DNA of 64,000 bases from Thermocrinis albus DSM 14484. GTDB lineage: Bacteria; Aquificota; Aquificia; Aquificales; Aquificaceae. Each line of letters begins with the position of its first letter. The stretch's first letter is position 1. This document shows, one piece after another, positions 37,220 through 49,075 of the stretch. The position numbers and the translations under genes were made by a program. The notes beneath the pieces are model-generated. The model was not told the origin of the DNA. It worked only from the letters and a program-made list of their open reading frames with translations, and ran no database searches. The stretch is from the NCBI RefSeq assembly GCF_000025605.1, contig NC_013894.1, positions 667,529 through 731,528 on the forward strand. Reading direction: 5' to 3'.

Positions 37220-38831
37220 AGGGTAGTATGCCCAGCTTCAGCATCTCCTCCAGAACGTACTTTAGATGAGATGGATTTGCTCTCACTTTTATAAGGGAGT
37301 ACAGTAAACCTTCAGGACTAAGAGGGTACTGAGACAGTTCATCTACAAAAACCTGATACTCCTCAGGAGCCATCCTCTCCTTCAATAGCTCCGTCAGACT
37401 CTGAAGAAACTCCACCACATCTTCCTGATACACGTTGGTAGGCAGTCGGTGGTGCAGAAGGTCCTCCGCCATCTGGATAGGATCTTTCTGTACGGGGTTG
37501 CCAAAGGCAGGAAGGACCTTTACAGGATCGAGAGAGTACAGTCTCTGTATAAAGTTTTCAAAGGTGTGGTGACTGCATATGTAAAGACTGTAGAAGAGGT
37601 AAAGGTCTTCGTATTTAGCATCACCCTTAGGCGAGAACTCTTTGGGCAGTGTTAAGGAGGAAAGGAAAGCTGGTGAGAAAAGGATCTTTGTGTCCTCTTC
37701 GTAAAGGGCTAAACTTCCCTTAAGGGGCATGAAAGGCGCAGGAATGAAAGTTACAGTGTGTCCCGTAGCCAGTCTAAGCTTGCCCTTATGGAAACTCTCA
37801 ACAGTTCTCACACGGGCATAGGGGACTCCCATGGAGTTAAGGACCCTGGCCAAATGGCTGCTGGTGATGATGCTGAGCCTTGTGCTGCTTTGCAGAAAGT
37901 TCACAACACCGGAGAGTTCTTCCATAGAAGCTCCCAAAACCACGAAAGCCTTCAACGCACCCAAGGTACCCACCACCTGTTCCACCTTTGATCTTACATG
38001 AGGATACTCCTGCGGTGAACAGGAACCTATCAAGATGGGGAGTCTCACACCATTCCCTTCGTAAATTCTGAGATACACGTTCCTATGAAGGAGACCGTAC
38101 GTGTCCACAGTACCTACCCACAGAAGGTTCTCCTCCAACTCCACCGGCTGGGCTAGATCTTCTTCCTCCACCTGTAACTTTACCACCGCTGGGGTTACCT
38201 CTGGTGTCTCCTCCGTCAAGAGAAGGATCAGATCCCTGTTACCTTTAAAGTAGTGGCTTAACTCTGTTCCTGTGTAAGACTCTATCCTTACCTCTACATT
38301 TTCCTCTCTTAGGAGTTTCTTTAAAGTTTCAACACCGCAAGATGTTCCTCTCAACACGCCTTCCTTTACCTCCACCGTACATCTTTCCGCACCTTCCAGG
38401 AGTATACACCCCGAACGTTTCTTGGTGATGAACTTCAGAAGGAGGTTAAGAGGCCCAAAAAGAGATAAATGGTGCGGCTCTATTGTATATTTACCCAGTA
38501 TACCTATCTGGCTTAAAAACTCCAGAGGGTTAAAGGGTAAAACCACAACATTTATGTCTCTAAAGCCCAGTTCCTTTATCTTATCGGCATCGTCGTAACT
38601 CTCTACCAAGAAGATGGGCAATGTAAGTATGCCTTCCTTCACCAATGTTAACCAGAAGGGAAGGTCCTTGTCTCTCAGCAGCAGTATATCTGGCTGAGCT
38701 ATCTCTATAAGTTCCTTAGCCTTGCCCTCGTCTAAGGCTATCAGCAGCTGGTGGGTGGTGACGTTGAACATATCCGCCAACACCTGAAAGATCCTTCTCT
38801 CCTTGTCGAGAAGTAGTACTTTTACCGCCAT
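37209..38831 (-). CDS. Receiver-like protein with degenerate ODP (flavodiiron-type) domain
   Basis: A 540-residue protein in three parts. Residues 1-115 look like a response-regulator receiver (VKVLLLDKERRIFQVLADMF ... PDILLLRDKDL). The middle (about 125-230) is an unassigned PATAN-like or spacer region. From about 240 there is a metallo-beta-lactamase-type fold resembling flavodiiron/ODP sensors (LLWVGTVDTYGLLHRNVYL, VVLGASMEELSGVVNFLQSS). The diiron ligand motif HxExDH is replaced by GASMEE, so metal binding at that site is doubtful. ODP domains bind diiron or oxygen in some chemosensors. It is a probable signalling protein of unknown partner. Confidence 0.6.
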   Translation of the reverse strand: MAVKVLLLDKERRIFQVLADMFNVTTHQLLIALDEGKAKELIEIAQPDILLLRDKDLPFWLTLVKEGILTLPIFLVESYDDADKIKELGFRDINVVVLPFNPLEFLSQIGILGKYTIEPHHLSLFGPLNLLLKFITKKRSGCILLEGAERCTVEVKEGVLRGTSCGVETLKKLLREENVEVRIESYTGTELSHYFKGNRDLILLLTEETPEVTPAVVKLQVEEEDLAQPVELEENLLWVGTVDTYGLLHRNVYLRIYEGNGVRLPILIGSCSPQEYPHVRSKVEQVVGTLGALKAFVVLGASMEELSGVVNFLQSSTRLSIITSSHLARVLNSMGVPYARVRTVESFHKGKLRLATGHTVTFIPAPFMPLKGSLALYEEDTKILFSPAFLSSLTLPKEFSPKGDAKYEDLYLFYSLYICSHHTFENFIQRLYSLDPVKVLPAFGNPVQKDPIQMAEDLLHHRLPTNVYQEDVVEFLQSLTELLKERMAPEEYQVFVDELSQYPLSPEGLLYSLIKVRANPSHLKYVLEEMLKLGILPSTI

Positions 38832-39079
38832 TACTGAATCTCTCCTTTTTTGGCAGCTACTTCCAGAAGTTTCAACTGCTCCTTCAGGATGTTGGTGGAC
38901 TGCACCAGCATGAAAAAGGCGTGTTCTACATGTAGAAGGGCTGTCTGAAAAGATAAGGTGTCCTCAAGAAGCCTCAGCTCTCTGAATCTACGATACAGCT
39001 CGTCAATGTTGGTTCCACACTCCAAAAGGAGCTTTATGGTTTCCTGAGCCAGCTTCAGAGCATCCTCCCTCGTATCCAT
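38831..39079 (-). CDS. Hypothetical small helical protein (82 aa)
   Basis: I do not recognise this protein. It is almost wholly helical with a hydrophobic heptad-like pattern (LAQETIKLLLECGTNIDELY, then TALLHVEHAFFMLVQSTNIL). No signal peptide is seen. It overlaps the start of the ODP-like protein by 1 nt and the preceding gene by 25 nt, so it may be a partner or scaffold of that regulator. Confidence 0.6.
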   Translation of the reverse strand: MDTREDALKLAQETIKLLLECGTNIDELYRRFRELRLLEDTLSFQTALLHVEHAFFMLVQSTNILKEQLKLLEVAAKKGEIQ

Positions 39080-39453
39080 AACCTTCCTATCTCCTTACCC
39101 TCTTTACGTGGAATATTATATCTACCGAAGAGGATCATCTCCAGTTTTCTTGTGTCCTCCTCCTTTAAACCTTCAAAGATGAGTATGTCTTCTTCTCCCT
39201 CTTTCCTATGTCGTAGAAACAGCCTACCTTCCCCTTCACCCACCTTGACGTCCCCTCCACCACCCATGAAACCTACGGCCACACTCATAGTGAGAAAGTT
39301 CAGATCTTCTAACACCAAGACCGGCTCTAGCTCCTCTATACGTAACAGAGCGCAGAGGGCTAACCCGAGACGCATTAGGTTCTCCATAGTGAGAGGATAC
39401 AGTCCTGGTATGCCTCTCACGGTAGTCCCTTCAAACAATCTCCTTGACAGCAT
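39055..39453 (-). CDS. Degenerate phosphohexomutase domain I-like protein (132 aa)
   Basis: A 132-residue protein whose N-terminus (RRLFEGTTVRGIPGLYPLTM then ENLMRLGLAL) resembles the start of phosphomannomutase/phosphoglucomutase domain I (family FGTxGxRG). The next segment, VLVLEDLNFLTMSVAVGFMG, resembles the strand-helix that normally carries the catalytic serine, but no TASHNP-like motif exists. It is far shorter than the mutases (about 450 residues) and has no sugar-binding loop. It overlaps tlyA by 23 nt and the small helical gene by 25 nt. The function is unknown; the resemblance is by eye only. Confidence 0.5.
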   Translation of the reverse strand: MLSRRLFEGTTVRGIPGLYPLTMENLMRLGLALCALLRIEELEPVLVLEDLNFLTMSVAVGFMGGGGDVKVGEGEGRLFLRHRKEGEEDILIFEGLKEEDTRKLEMILFGRYNIPRKEGKEIGRLWIRGRML

Positions 39454-40207
39454 GCTTTACCTTTTCCTCCCAGCCATCCCATGTACCTTCTGTTCTTTTG
39501 GCTAAAAGAAAGAACTCTTCGTTTCCTTTGGCTCCCTTGGGCTTCGCCTTGATGATACCTAGCGGATAAAAACCCAGATCCTTAAGGGTCTGGGACACTT
39601 TCAGGATGGCCTCCACCTTATCCTCCTCCTTCTTCACAATACCCTTCCTCAGTCTGGAGGGATCAAGCTCAAACTGAGGTTTTACCAAAAGGAGAAGAAA
39701 GCCATCCTCTTTGAGAAACCTCACCACGTGAGGTAGAACCTTTGTGGCAGATATGAAGGAAACATCCACCGTTATTAGATCCACTTTTTCGGGAATATGT
39801 TCCTCTGTAAGTTCTCTGGCATCTGTCTCTTCGTAAAGAATAACCCTTGGGTCCTGTCTCAGAAGGTAATCCATCTGTCCTCTTCCCACGTCCACGGCAT
39901 AGACTCTTTCTACCCCTCTCTGTAATAAGCAGTGGGTGAAACCGCCTGTAGAAGAACCCACATCAAGGGCTACCATACCCTTTACATCCAGCTGAAACCT
40001 TTCCAAAGCATACTCCAGTTTGTAACCTCCCCTAGATACGTACCTGAGACCTTCTTTGAGCTCCACTTTTTCGGTACCCTTAAGACGGAATCCAGGTTTA
40101 TCCACAACCCTTCCGTCCACCGTCACCATACCCGCCATTATAAGGGCCTGGGCCTTCTCTCTGGTGGGGGCTAACCCTTTCTCTACAAGGTATACATCCA
40201 GCCTCAA
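39431..40207 (-). CDS. tlyA: TlyA-family rRNA methyltransferase
   Basis: A 258-residue protein. An S4 RNA-binding domain fills the N-terminus ([20 protein letters not shown]), followed by an FtsJ-like methyltransferase with the SAM loop ALDVGSSTGGFTHCLLQRG and the segment DLITVDVSFISATKVLP. TlyA enzymes 2'-O-methylate cytidines of 16S and/or 23S rRNA. It overlaps yggT by 4 nt. Confidence 0.9.
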   Translation of the reverse strand: MRLDVYLVEKGLAPTREKAQALIMAGMVTVDGRVVDKPGFRLKGTEKVELKEGLRYVSRGGYKLEYALERFQLDVKGMVALDVGSSTGGFTHCLLQRGVERVYAVDVGRGQMDYLLRQDPRVILYEETDARELTEEHIPEKVDLITVDVSFISATKVLPHVVRFLKEDGFLLLLVKPQFELDPSRLRKGIVKKEEDKVEAILKVSQTLKDLGFYPLGIIKAKPKGAKGNEEFFLLAKRTEGTWDGWEEKVKHAVKEIV

Positions 40208-40440
40208 ACTTTGAGGAGCTGCTTTATAAGATACAAAATCAAGATAAGCACAGCGGGGGAAAAGTCCAAGCCACCTACTGGTTTAATCACAGATCTTATG
40301 GGATTCAAAAGAGGTGAGAGGATCCCGTCCACCTTTCTGTAGATGTTACTCTCCCTTACTGTAGGTATCCAGGATCCTACCGCGTGAAAGAGGGTGATAA
40401 GAATCAGAGCGTTCAGCAAAAGAGATAAGATACCCCTCAT
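40204..40440 (-). CDS. YggT family membrane protein
   Basis: A 78-residue protein with two hydrophobic segments ([20 protein letters not shown] and [17 protein letters not shown]) around the conserved loop with [20 protein letters not shown]. This matches YggT, a small membrane family linked to cell division, osmotic and potassium homeostasis in other bacteria. It overlaps rplQ by 4 nt and tlyA by 4 nt, extending the ribosomal operon. Confidence 0.85.
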   Translation of the reverse strand: MRGILSLLLNALILITLFHAVGSWIPTVRESNIYRKVDGILSPLLNPIRSVIKPVGGLDFSPAVLILILYLIKQLLKV

Positions 40441-40796
40441 GCCTCCACCAATTCCAGAATAGCCAGTTCACAGCCGTCTCCTATCCTTCTGTGGGGAAGC
40501 TTGATAATACGTGTGTATCCTCCGTTTCTTCCCTCATATCTGGGTGCTATCTCCTCAAAGAGTTTTCTAACAGCCTGTTTATCAGGAAGAAGTGCCAGAG
40601 CTCTCCTCCGTGAGGCCAGATCACCCTTTTTGGCAAGAGTCACCAATTTCTCCACAAAGGATCTTACCGCCTTAGCTCTCTGAAGGGAGGTTTCTATTCT
40701 CTCCTCCAGTATCAGAGCCCTCGCCAGTGATCTGTAAAGAGCCAATCTTTGTTCTTTCTTCCTATCAAAGTGTTTTTTCTTAACTCTGTGCCTCAT
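40437..40796 (-). CDS. rplQ: Ribosomal protein L17
   Basis: A 119-residue 50S protein: [40 protein letters not shown] and [20 protein letters not shown] are standard L17 signatures. It is the last ribosomal gene of the alpha operon, 4 nt after rpoA, in the usual order. Confidence 0.97.
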   Translation of the reverse strand: MRHRVKKKHFDRKKEQRLALYRSLARALILEERIETSLQRAKAVRSFVEKLVTLAKKGDLASRRRALALLPDKQAVRKLFEEIAPRYEGRNGGYTRIIKLPHRRIGDGCELAILELVEA

Positions 40797-40800
40797 ACTA

Positions 40801-41754
40801 TCACCTCCTGCTCTCTATATCCATACCAAGGTAAAGTCCCATCTGTTTAAGAGCCTCCTTTATCTCGTTTATAGCCTTCCTACCCACGTTCTTGGTGCTC
40901 TTGAGATCTTCTTCCGTAAGTCTCACCAATTCACCTAAAGTGTTGATACCTATTCTCTTGAGAGAGTTAAGGGACCTTTGGGAGATATCCAGCTCTTCTA
41001 TAGGAAGAGACAACTTCTCCATAAGTTCGTCCACCACTACCGGCTCCTCTGCCACAAAGGGAATTTCTTGGGCTATGTTCTCAAGAGAAGAGAAGTTTCT
41101 CAGTAATATCTGCACAGCTTCTTTCACTACTTCTTCTGGAGTTTTGCTGCCATCTGTCCTTATCTCCATGATGAGCCTATCGTAATCGCTCCGCCTCTCC
41201 ACCCTTGTCTTTTCTACCCTATAAGAGACGTGTCTGACGGGAGAAAAGTCGGCGTCCACCAGTATCCATCCCACTTCCCCAAAGGATTCCATCTCCTCTG
41301 TAGGTACATATCCAAAACCTCTCTCCACCCTTATCTCTATGTGCAGTTCCGTATCGGGAGAAGTTATGGTGGCTATCTTGACATCGGGAGTTATGAGGTC
41401 TACGGAGGGTGGTAGAATTATGTCCCTCGCATAAACTTCACCCTCACCACGTTTCTTCAGGTAAAGGATCTCCACATGGGATTCTCTCAGTCTGAACCTA
41501 ACCCTCTTAAGGTTGGCTATTATTTCCAGCACGTCTTCCAGAACACCCTCCACGGTGGAAAATTCGTGATAGGCTCCGTATACCTTAACCCCCGTTATGG
41601 CCGTTCCCTCTATAGATGAGAGTAACGTTCTCCTTAAGGCGTTACCTACCGTGATACCAAACCCTCTCTCCAGAGGCTCTACCACGAACCTTCCGTAGGT
41701 TTTAGTCTTCTCTTCCCAGTAAACCTTCGACGGATACACAAACTCCCTCAGCAT
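40801..41754 (-). CDS. rpoA: RNA polymerase subunit alpha
   Basis: A 317-residue subunit. The N-terminal assembly domain shows [20 protein letters not shown] then [17 protein letters not shown], and the C-terminal domain shows [20 protein letters not shown] and [14 protein letters not shown]. Length is usual. It lies in the alpha operon after rpsD, separated by 119 nt that hold a structured RNA element ending 16 nt before the start. That gap is long for this otherwise packed operon. Confidence 0.98.
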   Translation of the reverse strand: MLREFVYPSKVYWEEKTKTYGRFVVEPLERGFGITVGNALRRTLLSSIEGTAITGVKVYGAYHEFSTVEGVLEDVLEIIANLKRVRFRLRESHVEILYLKKRGEGEVYARDIILPPSVDLITPDVKIATITSPDTELHIEIRVERGFGYVPTEEMESFGEVGWILVDADFSPVRHVSYRVEKTRVERRSDYDRLIMEIRTDGSKTPEEVVKEAVQILLRNFSSLENIAQEIPFVAEEPVVVDELMEKLSLPIEELDISQRSLNSLKRIGINTLGELVRLTEEDLKSTKNVGRKAINEIKEALKQMGLYLGMDIESRR

Positions 41755-41770
41755 AAAGATTCACCTATCT

Positions 41771-41863
41771 ACCCAAGCTGTTAAGTGACAGCTTGGGTGC
41801 CGGGCTATTTGTATAGCGCCCTCTAGGCTGGGGAGATACCCGGCAGGCGCTATTTCCCCAGCC
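41771..41863 (-). ncRNA. Structured RNA element, copy 1 (rpsD-rpoA intercistronic)
   Basis: In mRNA sense there is a 9-bp stem GGCUGGGGA/UCCCCAGCC (41855-41863 with 41826-41834). It encloses a 20-nt loop with AUAGCGCC and UGCCGGG. Downstream lie exact complements GGCGCUAU (41813-41820) and CCCGGCA (41798-41804), then a 10-bp hairpin ACCCAAGCUG/CAGCUUGGGU (41771-41798), and 16 nt later the rpoA AUG. Loop-to-downstream pairing would form a pseudoknot. An alternative local stem GGGC/GCCC exists around ACAAAUA. No U-run follows, so it is not a simple terminator. It matches no RNA class I know. Copy 2 lies before rpsK. Confidence 0.75.
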
Positions 41864-41873
41864 AAAACCTCCG

Positions 41874-42503
41874 TCATACTCTTGAGTAGAACTCTATAAC
41901 GTACTGGAGGTTTATGGGTATCTCCAGCTGTATGTCCTTAGGATAGTCCAGCACCTTTCCTCTGAAGTTCTCCTTATCCAGCTCCAACCACGGTGGAACA
42001 CTGCGAGGATCCATATTCTCCAAGTTCTCTATTATCTGAGGTATGTCTCTGGAGGAGGGTTTCACCTCTATCACATCTCCCGGCTCCACCAGGTAGGAAG
42101 GTATGTTTACTTTTTTCCCGTTAACCAGTATATGACCGTGAGCCACAAACTGCCTGGCCTGTCTCCTGGTACAAGCAATCCCCAGCCTGTACACCACGTT
42201 GTCCAATCTCCTTTCAAGGAGCTGTAACAACACCTGTCCTGTGTTGCCCTTAGATTTGGATGCCATGTCAAAGTATTTCTTGAACTGCTTCTCCCTTATA
42301 CCACCGTAGAGGAACTTGAGTTTCTGCTTTTCCATAAGACGTATGCCGTACTCTGTTAGCTTCCTTCTCCTACCTTTGACTCTTCCGTGTTGACCTGGTG
42401 GAAAGTTCCTTTTAGCCAGTATACGGGCTGCACTTTTTCTTCCAGACACTACCACTCCGAACCTTCTGTCTATTCTGGACCAGGGACCTATGTACCTACC
42501 CAT
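41874..42503 (-). CDS. rpsD: Ribosomal protein S4
   Basis: A 209-residue 30S assembly protein: [40 protein letters not shown], the S4 RNA-binding core [39 protein letters not shown] (split here for length). In Escherichia coli S4 represses the alpha operon through an mRNA pseudoknot, which is relevant to the structured elements found on either side of this gene pair. The start lies 3 nt after rpsK. Confidence 0.98.
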   Translation of the reverse strand: MGRYIGPWSRIDRRFGVVVSGRKSAARILAKRNFPPGQHGRVKGRRRKLTEYGIRLMEKQKLKFLYGGIREKQFKKYFDMASKSKGNTGQVLLQLLERRLDNVVYRLGIACTRRQARQFVAHGHILVNGKKVNIPSYLVEPGDVIEVKPSSRDIPQIIENLENMDPRSVPPWLELDKENFRGKVLDYPKDIQLEIPINLQYVIEFYSRV

Positions 42504-42506
42504 ACG

Positions 42507-42878
42507 TCAAACCCTCCTTTTGGCAGGTGGTCTACACCCGTTGTGGGGTATAGGGGTAACGTCTCTTATAACCTTTACCTTTAACCCGGAGGCGAATATG
42601 GCCCGCAGGGCCGATTCTCTACCTGCTCCTGCTCCCTTTACTCTAACCTCCACCTCCTGAAGTCCGTACTCTTGCATAGCTCTTTTGGCGGCCTTCTGAG
42701 CTGCTAGCTGAGCCGCGTAAGGAGTGCTCTTCCTTGTTCCCTTGAAGCCGACGGTTCCCCCGCTTTCCCATACAAGGGTGTTACCCTGCATGTCCGTTAT
42801 AGTCACTATGGTATTGTTGAAGGTGCTCAGTATATGTACTATACCTTGTGTTACCGTTCTCTTTTGCTTTTTAGCCAT
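42507..42878 (-). CDS. rpsK: Ribosomal protein S11
   Basis: The protein is 123 residues from ATG 42878 ([20 protein letters not shown]), with [20 protein letters not shown] and [19 protein letters not shown]. The open frame extends to 42980, but that upstream part is the structured RNA element and encodes nothing S11-like; the start is fixed by family length and by AAGGA about 8 nt upstream. It is in alpha-operon order between rpsM and rpsD. Confidence 0.97.
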   Translation of the reverse strand: MAKKQKRTVTQGIVHILSTFNNTIVTITDMQGNTLVWESGGTVGFKGTRKSTPYAAQLAAQKAAKRAMQEYGLQEVEVRVKGAGAGRESALRAIFASGLKVKVIRDVTPIPHNGCRPPAKRRV

Positions 42879-42893
42879 ATCGTCCTTGTGTAT

Positions 42894-42984
42894 CCGAGCC
42901 CACCCTAGGACCCGGTGCCGGGCTATTTGTAACGCGCCCTTTATGGGTGTCCAGAGACCCGGCAGGCGCCATTTGGACACCCAT
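42894..42984 (-). ncRNA. Structured RNA element, copy 2 (rpsM-rpsK intercistronic)
   Basis: Same plan as copy 1. An 11-bp stem AUGGGUGUCCA/UGGACACCCAU (42974-42984 with 42943-42953) begins in the rpsM stop codon. Its loop has AAUGGCGCC and UGCCGGG, with complements GGCGC (42934-42938) and CCCGGCA (42916-42922), then hairpin CCGGGUCC/GGGCUCGG (42908-42915 with 42894-42901), and 15 nt later the rpsK AUG. The outer stem and last hairpin share no sequence with copy 1 yet remain paired, while the loop core GCGCCUGCCGGGU and ACAAAUAGCCCGGCA are conserved. That pattern argues for a selected RNA structure. Confidence 0.75.
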
Positions 42985-43364
42985 CACTTCACCACCTTCT
43001 TCTTAGTACCACCGACGGTTTTTCTCTTACCTTTCCTCGTCCTGGCGTTGGTTCTCGTCTGTTGACCTCTGACAGGCAGCCCTCTGGCGTGTCTCAAGCC
43101 TCTGTAACATCCCATATCCATAAGTCTCTTTATGTTGAGCTGCACCTCTCTTCTGAGATCACCTTCCACCTTGTAGTTTTGCTCTATGAACTTACGTATG
43201 GTGTTAAGCTCATCGGGTGTTAGTTCTCCCAGTCTCTTGGTACAAGGTATACCTGTTTTTTCGCATATCTCCCTTGCCCTGGACCAACCTATACCGTAGA
43301 GATAAGTGAGGGCAACCTCCAACTTCTTATGATCCGGAAGATCTACACCCGCTATCCTGGCCAT
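42984..43364 (-). CDS. rpsM: Ribosomal protein S13
   Basis: The protein is 126 residues from ATG 43364 (a GTG one codon earlier is also possible). [39 protein letters not shown] and [20 protein letters not shown] then TNARTRKG are standard. It binds the head of the 30S subunit and tRNA. It follows rpmJ by 12 nt. Confidence 0.97.
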   Translation of the reverse strand: MARIAGVDLPDHKKLEVALTYLYGIGWSRAREICEKTGIPCTKRLGELTPDELNTIRKFIEQNYKVEGDLRREVQLNIKRLMDMGCYRGLRHARGLPVRGQQTRTNARTRKGKRKTVGGTKKKVVK

Positions 43365-43376
43365 CACACTACCTCC

Positions 43377-43493
43377 TCAGTTTCCTTGTCTCTGCTTATG
43401 CTTGGGATTCTCGCAGATCACCATCACTCTGCCCTTTCTCCTTATGACCCTACATTTAGCACATATAGGTTTCACGGAAGGTTTCACCTTCAT
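43377..43493 (-). CDS. rpmJ: Ribosomal protein L36
   Basis: A 38-residue frame on the minus strand starting at ATG 43493. It reads [20 protein letters not shown] then [18 protein letters not shown], which is L36 with the zinc ligands Cys-x-x-Cys, Cys and His intact. AGGAGG lies 6 nt before the start. It is in the usual infA-rpmJ-rpsM order. Confidence 0.96.
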   Translation of the reverse strand: MKVKPSVKPICAKCRVIRRKGRVMVICENPKHKQRQGN

Positions 43494-43741
43494 ACCACTC
43501 CTCCTAAGAAATTAGTATTATATCACAGGTTCACGACTCTCTGTATATGATCCTTCCCCTCGTAAGGTCATAGGGTGAGAGTTCCACCTTTACCCTATCA
43601 CCGGGAAGTATTCTTATGAAGTTCACTCTCATCTTACCAGACACGTGGGCCAGCACCTGATGCCCCGTGTCTAGCCTCACACGGAACATGGCGTTAGGAA
43701 GTGCCTCTTCTACCGTCCCCTCTAAGACTATCCCCTTCTCC

Positions 43742-46494
<2,753 letters not shown>

Positions 46495-46501
<7 letters not shown>

Positions 46502-46944
46502 TTTATTACCTCGCAGGTTCCACCTGCGGCTTCGATTTTCTCTTTGGCGGAGTTAGAGAAAGCGTGGGCTACCACCGTAAGTTTCTTGGTTATGCTTCCT
46601 TCACCTAGTATCTTCACGGGTTTTTTCCCCTTCACTATGCCCCTCTCACGGAGCACGTCAGGTGTAACCTTGTCACCATCCTTAAAGTACCTGTCAAGAG
46701 TGGATACGTTCACCACAGCGTACTCTACCCTGTTGGGACTGTTGAAGCCCCTCTTAGGGATTCTCTTGTGGAGAGGTGTTTGGCCACCTTCGAACCAAGA
46801 TGGCATCTTCCTGTCTCCGGATCTACTTTTCTGACCTTTGTGACCCCTTCCGCAGGTTTTCCCGTGACCAGAACCTATACCTCTGCCTACCCTCTTTCTC
46901 TCCTTGGTAGCACCTGGATGGGGAGAAAGTTCATGCAGTTTCAT
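46495..46944 (-). CDS. rplO: Ribosomal protein L15
   Basis: A 149-residue protein: [40 protein letters not shown] and [20 protein letters not shown] are diagnostic of L15. It overlaps rpmD by 14 nt. Confidence 0.97.
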
Positions 46945-47125
46945 CTTTTACCTCCTCCACTTTAAGCATGTAATGGGCCACCTTTATGTTACCTCTCACC
47001 ATAGGGTTGTCGGGAAGAACAACCCACTGCCCCACCTTCTTTAACCCTAAGCTTCTTACAGCCTTTATGTGCTTCTCGGGTTTACCGGCAAGACCTCTTA
47101 TGAGAGTTATCTTCAACCTGCCCAT
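46931..47125 (-). CDS. rpmD: Ribosomal protein L30
   Basis: A 64-residue protein: [40 protein letters not shown] and MLKVEEV match L30. It overlaps both rpsE and rplO. Confidence 0.95.
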   Translation of the reverse strand: MGRLKITLIRGLAGKPEKHIKAVRSLGLKKVGQWVVLPDNPMVRGNIKVAHYMLKVEEVKDETA

Positions 47126-47703
47126 GGCGCTACCCTCGCGTACAGACGATATCTTTTTCTCAGCTCATCAGGATCTATACCCCTTATAGCGGCTACTTCC
47201 TCCAATGACCTCAGCTTGAGAAGAGCGTCAAAGACGGCCCTCACCACGTTGTTGGGGTTGGTGCTTCCCAAGATCTTGGTGAGAACATCTGTGTATCCTG
47301 CCAGCTCAAAAATGGGCTTTGCAGCACCACCTGCTACTATACCTGTTCCACGCCTTGCGGGAAGCACCTTAACCATGGTAGGACCGTAATGCCCTATCAC
47401 GTCGTGGGGTACAGTACCATCCACTATAGGAACCCTTATGATGTGCTTTTTACCATCCTCTATAGCTTTGGCTATGGCTATGGGAACTTCTCTGGCTTTA
47501 CCTAGGCCGAAGCCCACAAAGCCTCTCCTGTCACCTACTATAACAAGAGCACTGAAGGAAAAGCGCTTTCCTCCCTTGGTCACCCTCGTGGTTCTCTTGG
47601 CGTATATCAACCTCTCCTCCAGCTGGAGTTGATCTTCCAGCTCTGCTATGTTCTGTTCCTTCCTCTTCTCGTCTATCAGTTTCTCAATAGACACACCACC
47701 CAT
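47113..47703 (-). CDS. rpsE: Ribosomal protein S5
   Basis: A 196-residue protein. The double-stranded RNA-binding part is [20 protein letters not shown] then [17 protein letters not shown], and the C-terminal domain shows [20 protein letters not shown] and [16 protein letters not shown]. It contributes to decoding accuracy. It follows rplR. Confidence 0.97.
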   Translation of the reverse strand: MGGVSIEKLIDEKRKEQNIAELEDQLQLEERLIYAKRTTRVTKGGKRFSFSALVIVGDRRGFVGFGLGKAREVPIAIAKAIEDGKKHIIRVPIVDGTVPHDVIGHYGPTMVKVLPARRGTGIVAGGAAKPIFELAGYTDVLTKILGSTNPNNVVRAVFDALLKLRSLEEVAAIRGIDPDELRKRYRLYARVAPWAG

Positions 47704-47714
47704 CTCACACCTCC

Positions 47715-48086
47715 TTAGAATTGAAGACCCAACTCTCTACACCTATCGGCAAAGGCCTTTATCTTACCGTGATACAGGAAGCCTCCTCTGTCAAAAACCA
47801 CCTTTGTTATACCCTTCTCTTTGGCCCTCTTCACCAGAAGTTCTGCCACCTTTTTGGCATCCTCTATAGACTTCCCTCCTCTCTTACCGAACATCTCCAC
47901 AAACTCTCCGTCTATGGAGGATGCACTCACCAGCACGTGACCGGTAGTATCGTCTATTATCTGTGCATAAAAGGCGTTGAGACTTCTGTAAACACATAGG
48001 CGAGGCCTTTCCGGAGTACCAAAAACCTTCTTCCTTATCCTCTTGTGTCTTCTTTCTCTCCTTTCATGTCTCGTCAACTTAGCCAT
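47715..48086 (-). CDS. rplR: Ribosomal protein L18
   Basis: A 123-residue 5S-rRNA-binding protein: [40 protein letters not shown] and [20 protein letters not shown] are standard. Confidence 0.97.
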   Translation of the reverse strand: MAKLTRHERRERRHKRIRKKVFGTPERPRLCVYRSLNAFYAQIIDDTTGHVLVSASSIDGEFVEMFGKRGGKSIEDAKKVAELLVKRAKEKGITKVVFDRGGFLYHGKIKAFADRCRELGLQF

Positions 48087-48097
48087 GCTTTACCTCC

Positions 48098-48643
48098 TCA
48101 CTTCTTACCTTTACCAGCCGCTTTACCCGGTTTGAGTTTGAGTACTTCACCTTCGTACCTTATACCTTTGCCTTTGTAAGGATCAGGTTTTCTGAAGCTC
48201 CTTATCTCAGCAGCCACCTGCCCAACCCTTTGTTTGTCTATACCGCTCACGTATATCTTGTTTTCCTTCACCTCTATCTTTACATCGGGTGGTATCTGAT
48301 ACAGCACCGGATGGGAGTATCCTAAGTTCAGCTCCAACGTGTTGCCCTTCACAGCAGCCCTGTAACCCAGACCTACCACCTCCAGAACCACCGTGTATCC
48401 CTCTGTGACCCCCTTTATCATGTTCCTGATAAGGGCACCCATGGTACCGTGTATAGCCCTGTGGAAGGGTGCATCGGAAGGTCTTTCCAGTTTTATGTGG
48501 CCATCCTCCAACTTTACCGTTATATCAGGGTGGACGTCTAAAGAGAGTTTCCCCTTTGGGCCTTCCACAGTTAGTTTGTTACCTTCTAAATTTACCTTAA
48601 CGTTCTGAGGTATCTCTATGGGTTTCTTTCCTATCCTGGACAT
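48098..48643 (-). CDS. rplF: Ribosomal protein L6
   Basis: A 181-residue protein: [40 protein letters not shown] and [19 protein letters not shown] are diagnostic. Confidence 0.97.
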   Translation of the reverse strand: MSRIGKKPIEIPQNVKVNLEGNKLTVEGPKGKLSLDVHPDITVKLEDGHIKLERPSDAPFHRAIHGTMGALIRNMIKGVTEGYTVVLEVVGLGYRAAVKGNTLELNLGYSHPVLYQIPPDVKIEVKENKIYVSGIDKQRVGQVAAEIRSFRKPDPYKGKGIRYEGEVLKLKPGKAAGKGKK

Positions 48644-48652
48644 GGTAGCACC

Positions 48653-49069
48653 TCACCACACGTAAGCTATAAGCTCTCCACCCTTGCCCAGTTTGCGGGC
48701 TTCGTGATCGGTCAAAACACCGGCATCGGTGGAGAGTATGGCTATCCCGAGACCTTTCCTCACGTAAGGTATACGATGTTTAGGTACGTATATCCTTCTG
48801 CCAGGTTTGGAGATCTTCTTGATCTCCTGTATCACGGGTTTTTGCTTTCTGGGATCTGCGTACTTGAGGTATATACGGAGAGTGTACTGAGTACCTTTGG
48901 TGTGTTGTGGATCCTGCAAGCGTTCCCAGTCTCTTATGTAACCTTCTCTCTTAAGCACATCCAGTATAGCTTCCTTCAGTTTGGAGGAGGGAACATCCAC
49001 GTAATCCTTCTTTCTCAGTATGGCGTTCTTTATGGCGGAGAACATATCTGCCACTGGATCCATTTTCAC
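48653..49069 (-). CDS. rpsH: Ribosomal protein S8
   Basis: A 138-residue protein: DPVADMFSAIKNAILRKKDY, SSKLKEAILDVLKREGYIRD and the C-terminal GLGIAILSTDAGVLTDHEAR are standard S8. The start may be Met1 or Met3. Confidence 0.97.
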   Translation of the reverse strand: MKMDPVADMFSAIKNAILRKKDYVDVPSSKLKEAILDVLKREGYIRDWERLQDPQHTKGTQYTLRIYLKYADPRKQKPVIQEIKKISKPGRRIYVPKHRIPYVRKGLGIAILSTDAGVLTDHEARKLGKGGELIAYVW

Positions 49070-49075
49070 ACCTCC

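Noticed and set aside
41771-41798. Rho-independent terminator between rpsD and rpoA
   Set aside because: The 10-bp hairpin is not followed by a U-run and directly precedes the rpoA ribosome site; the same arrangement occurs before rpsK.
42879-42980. N-terminal extension of S11 through the structured element
   Set aside because: The S11 family starts at MAKKQKRT with its own AAGGA site; the extra codons are explained by the RNA structure.
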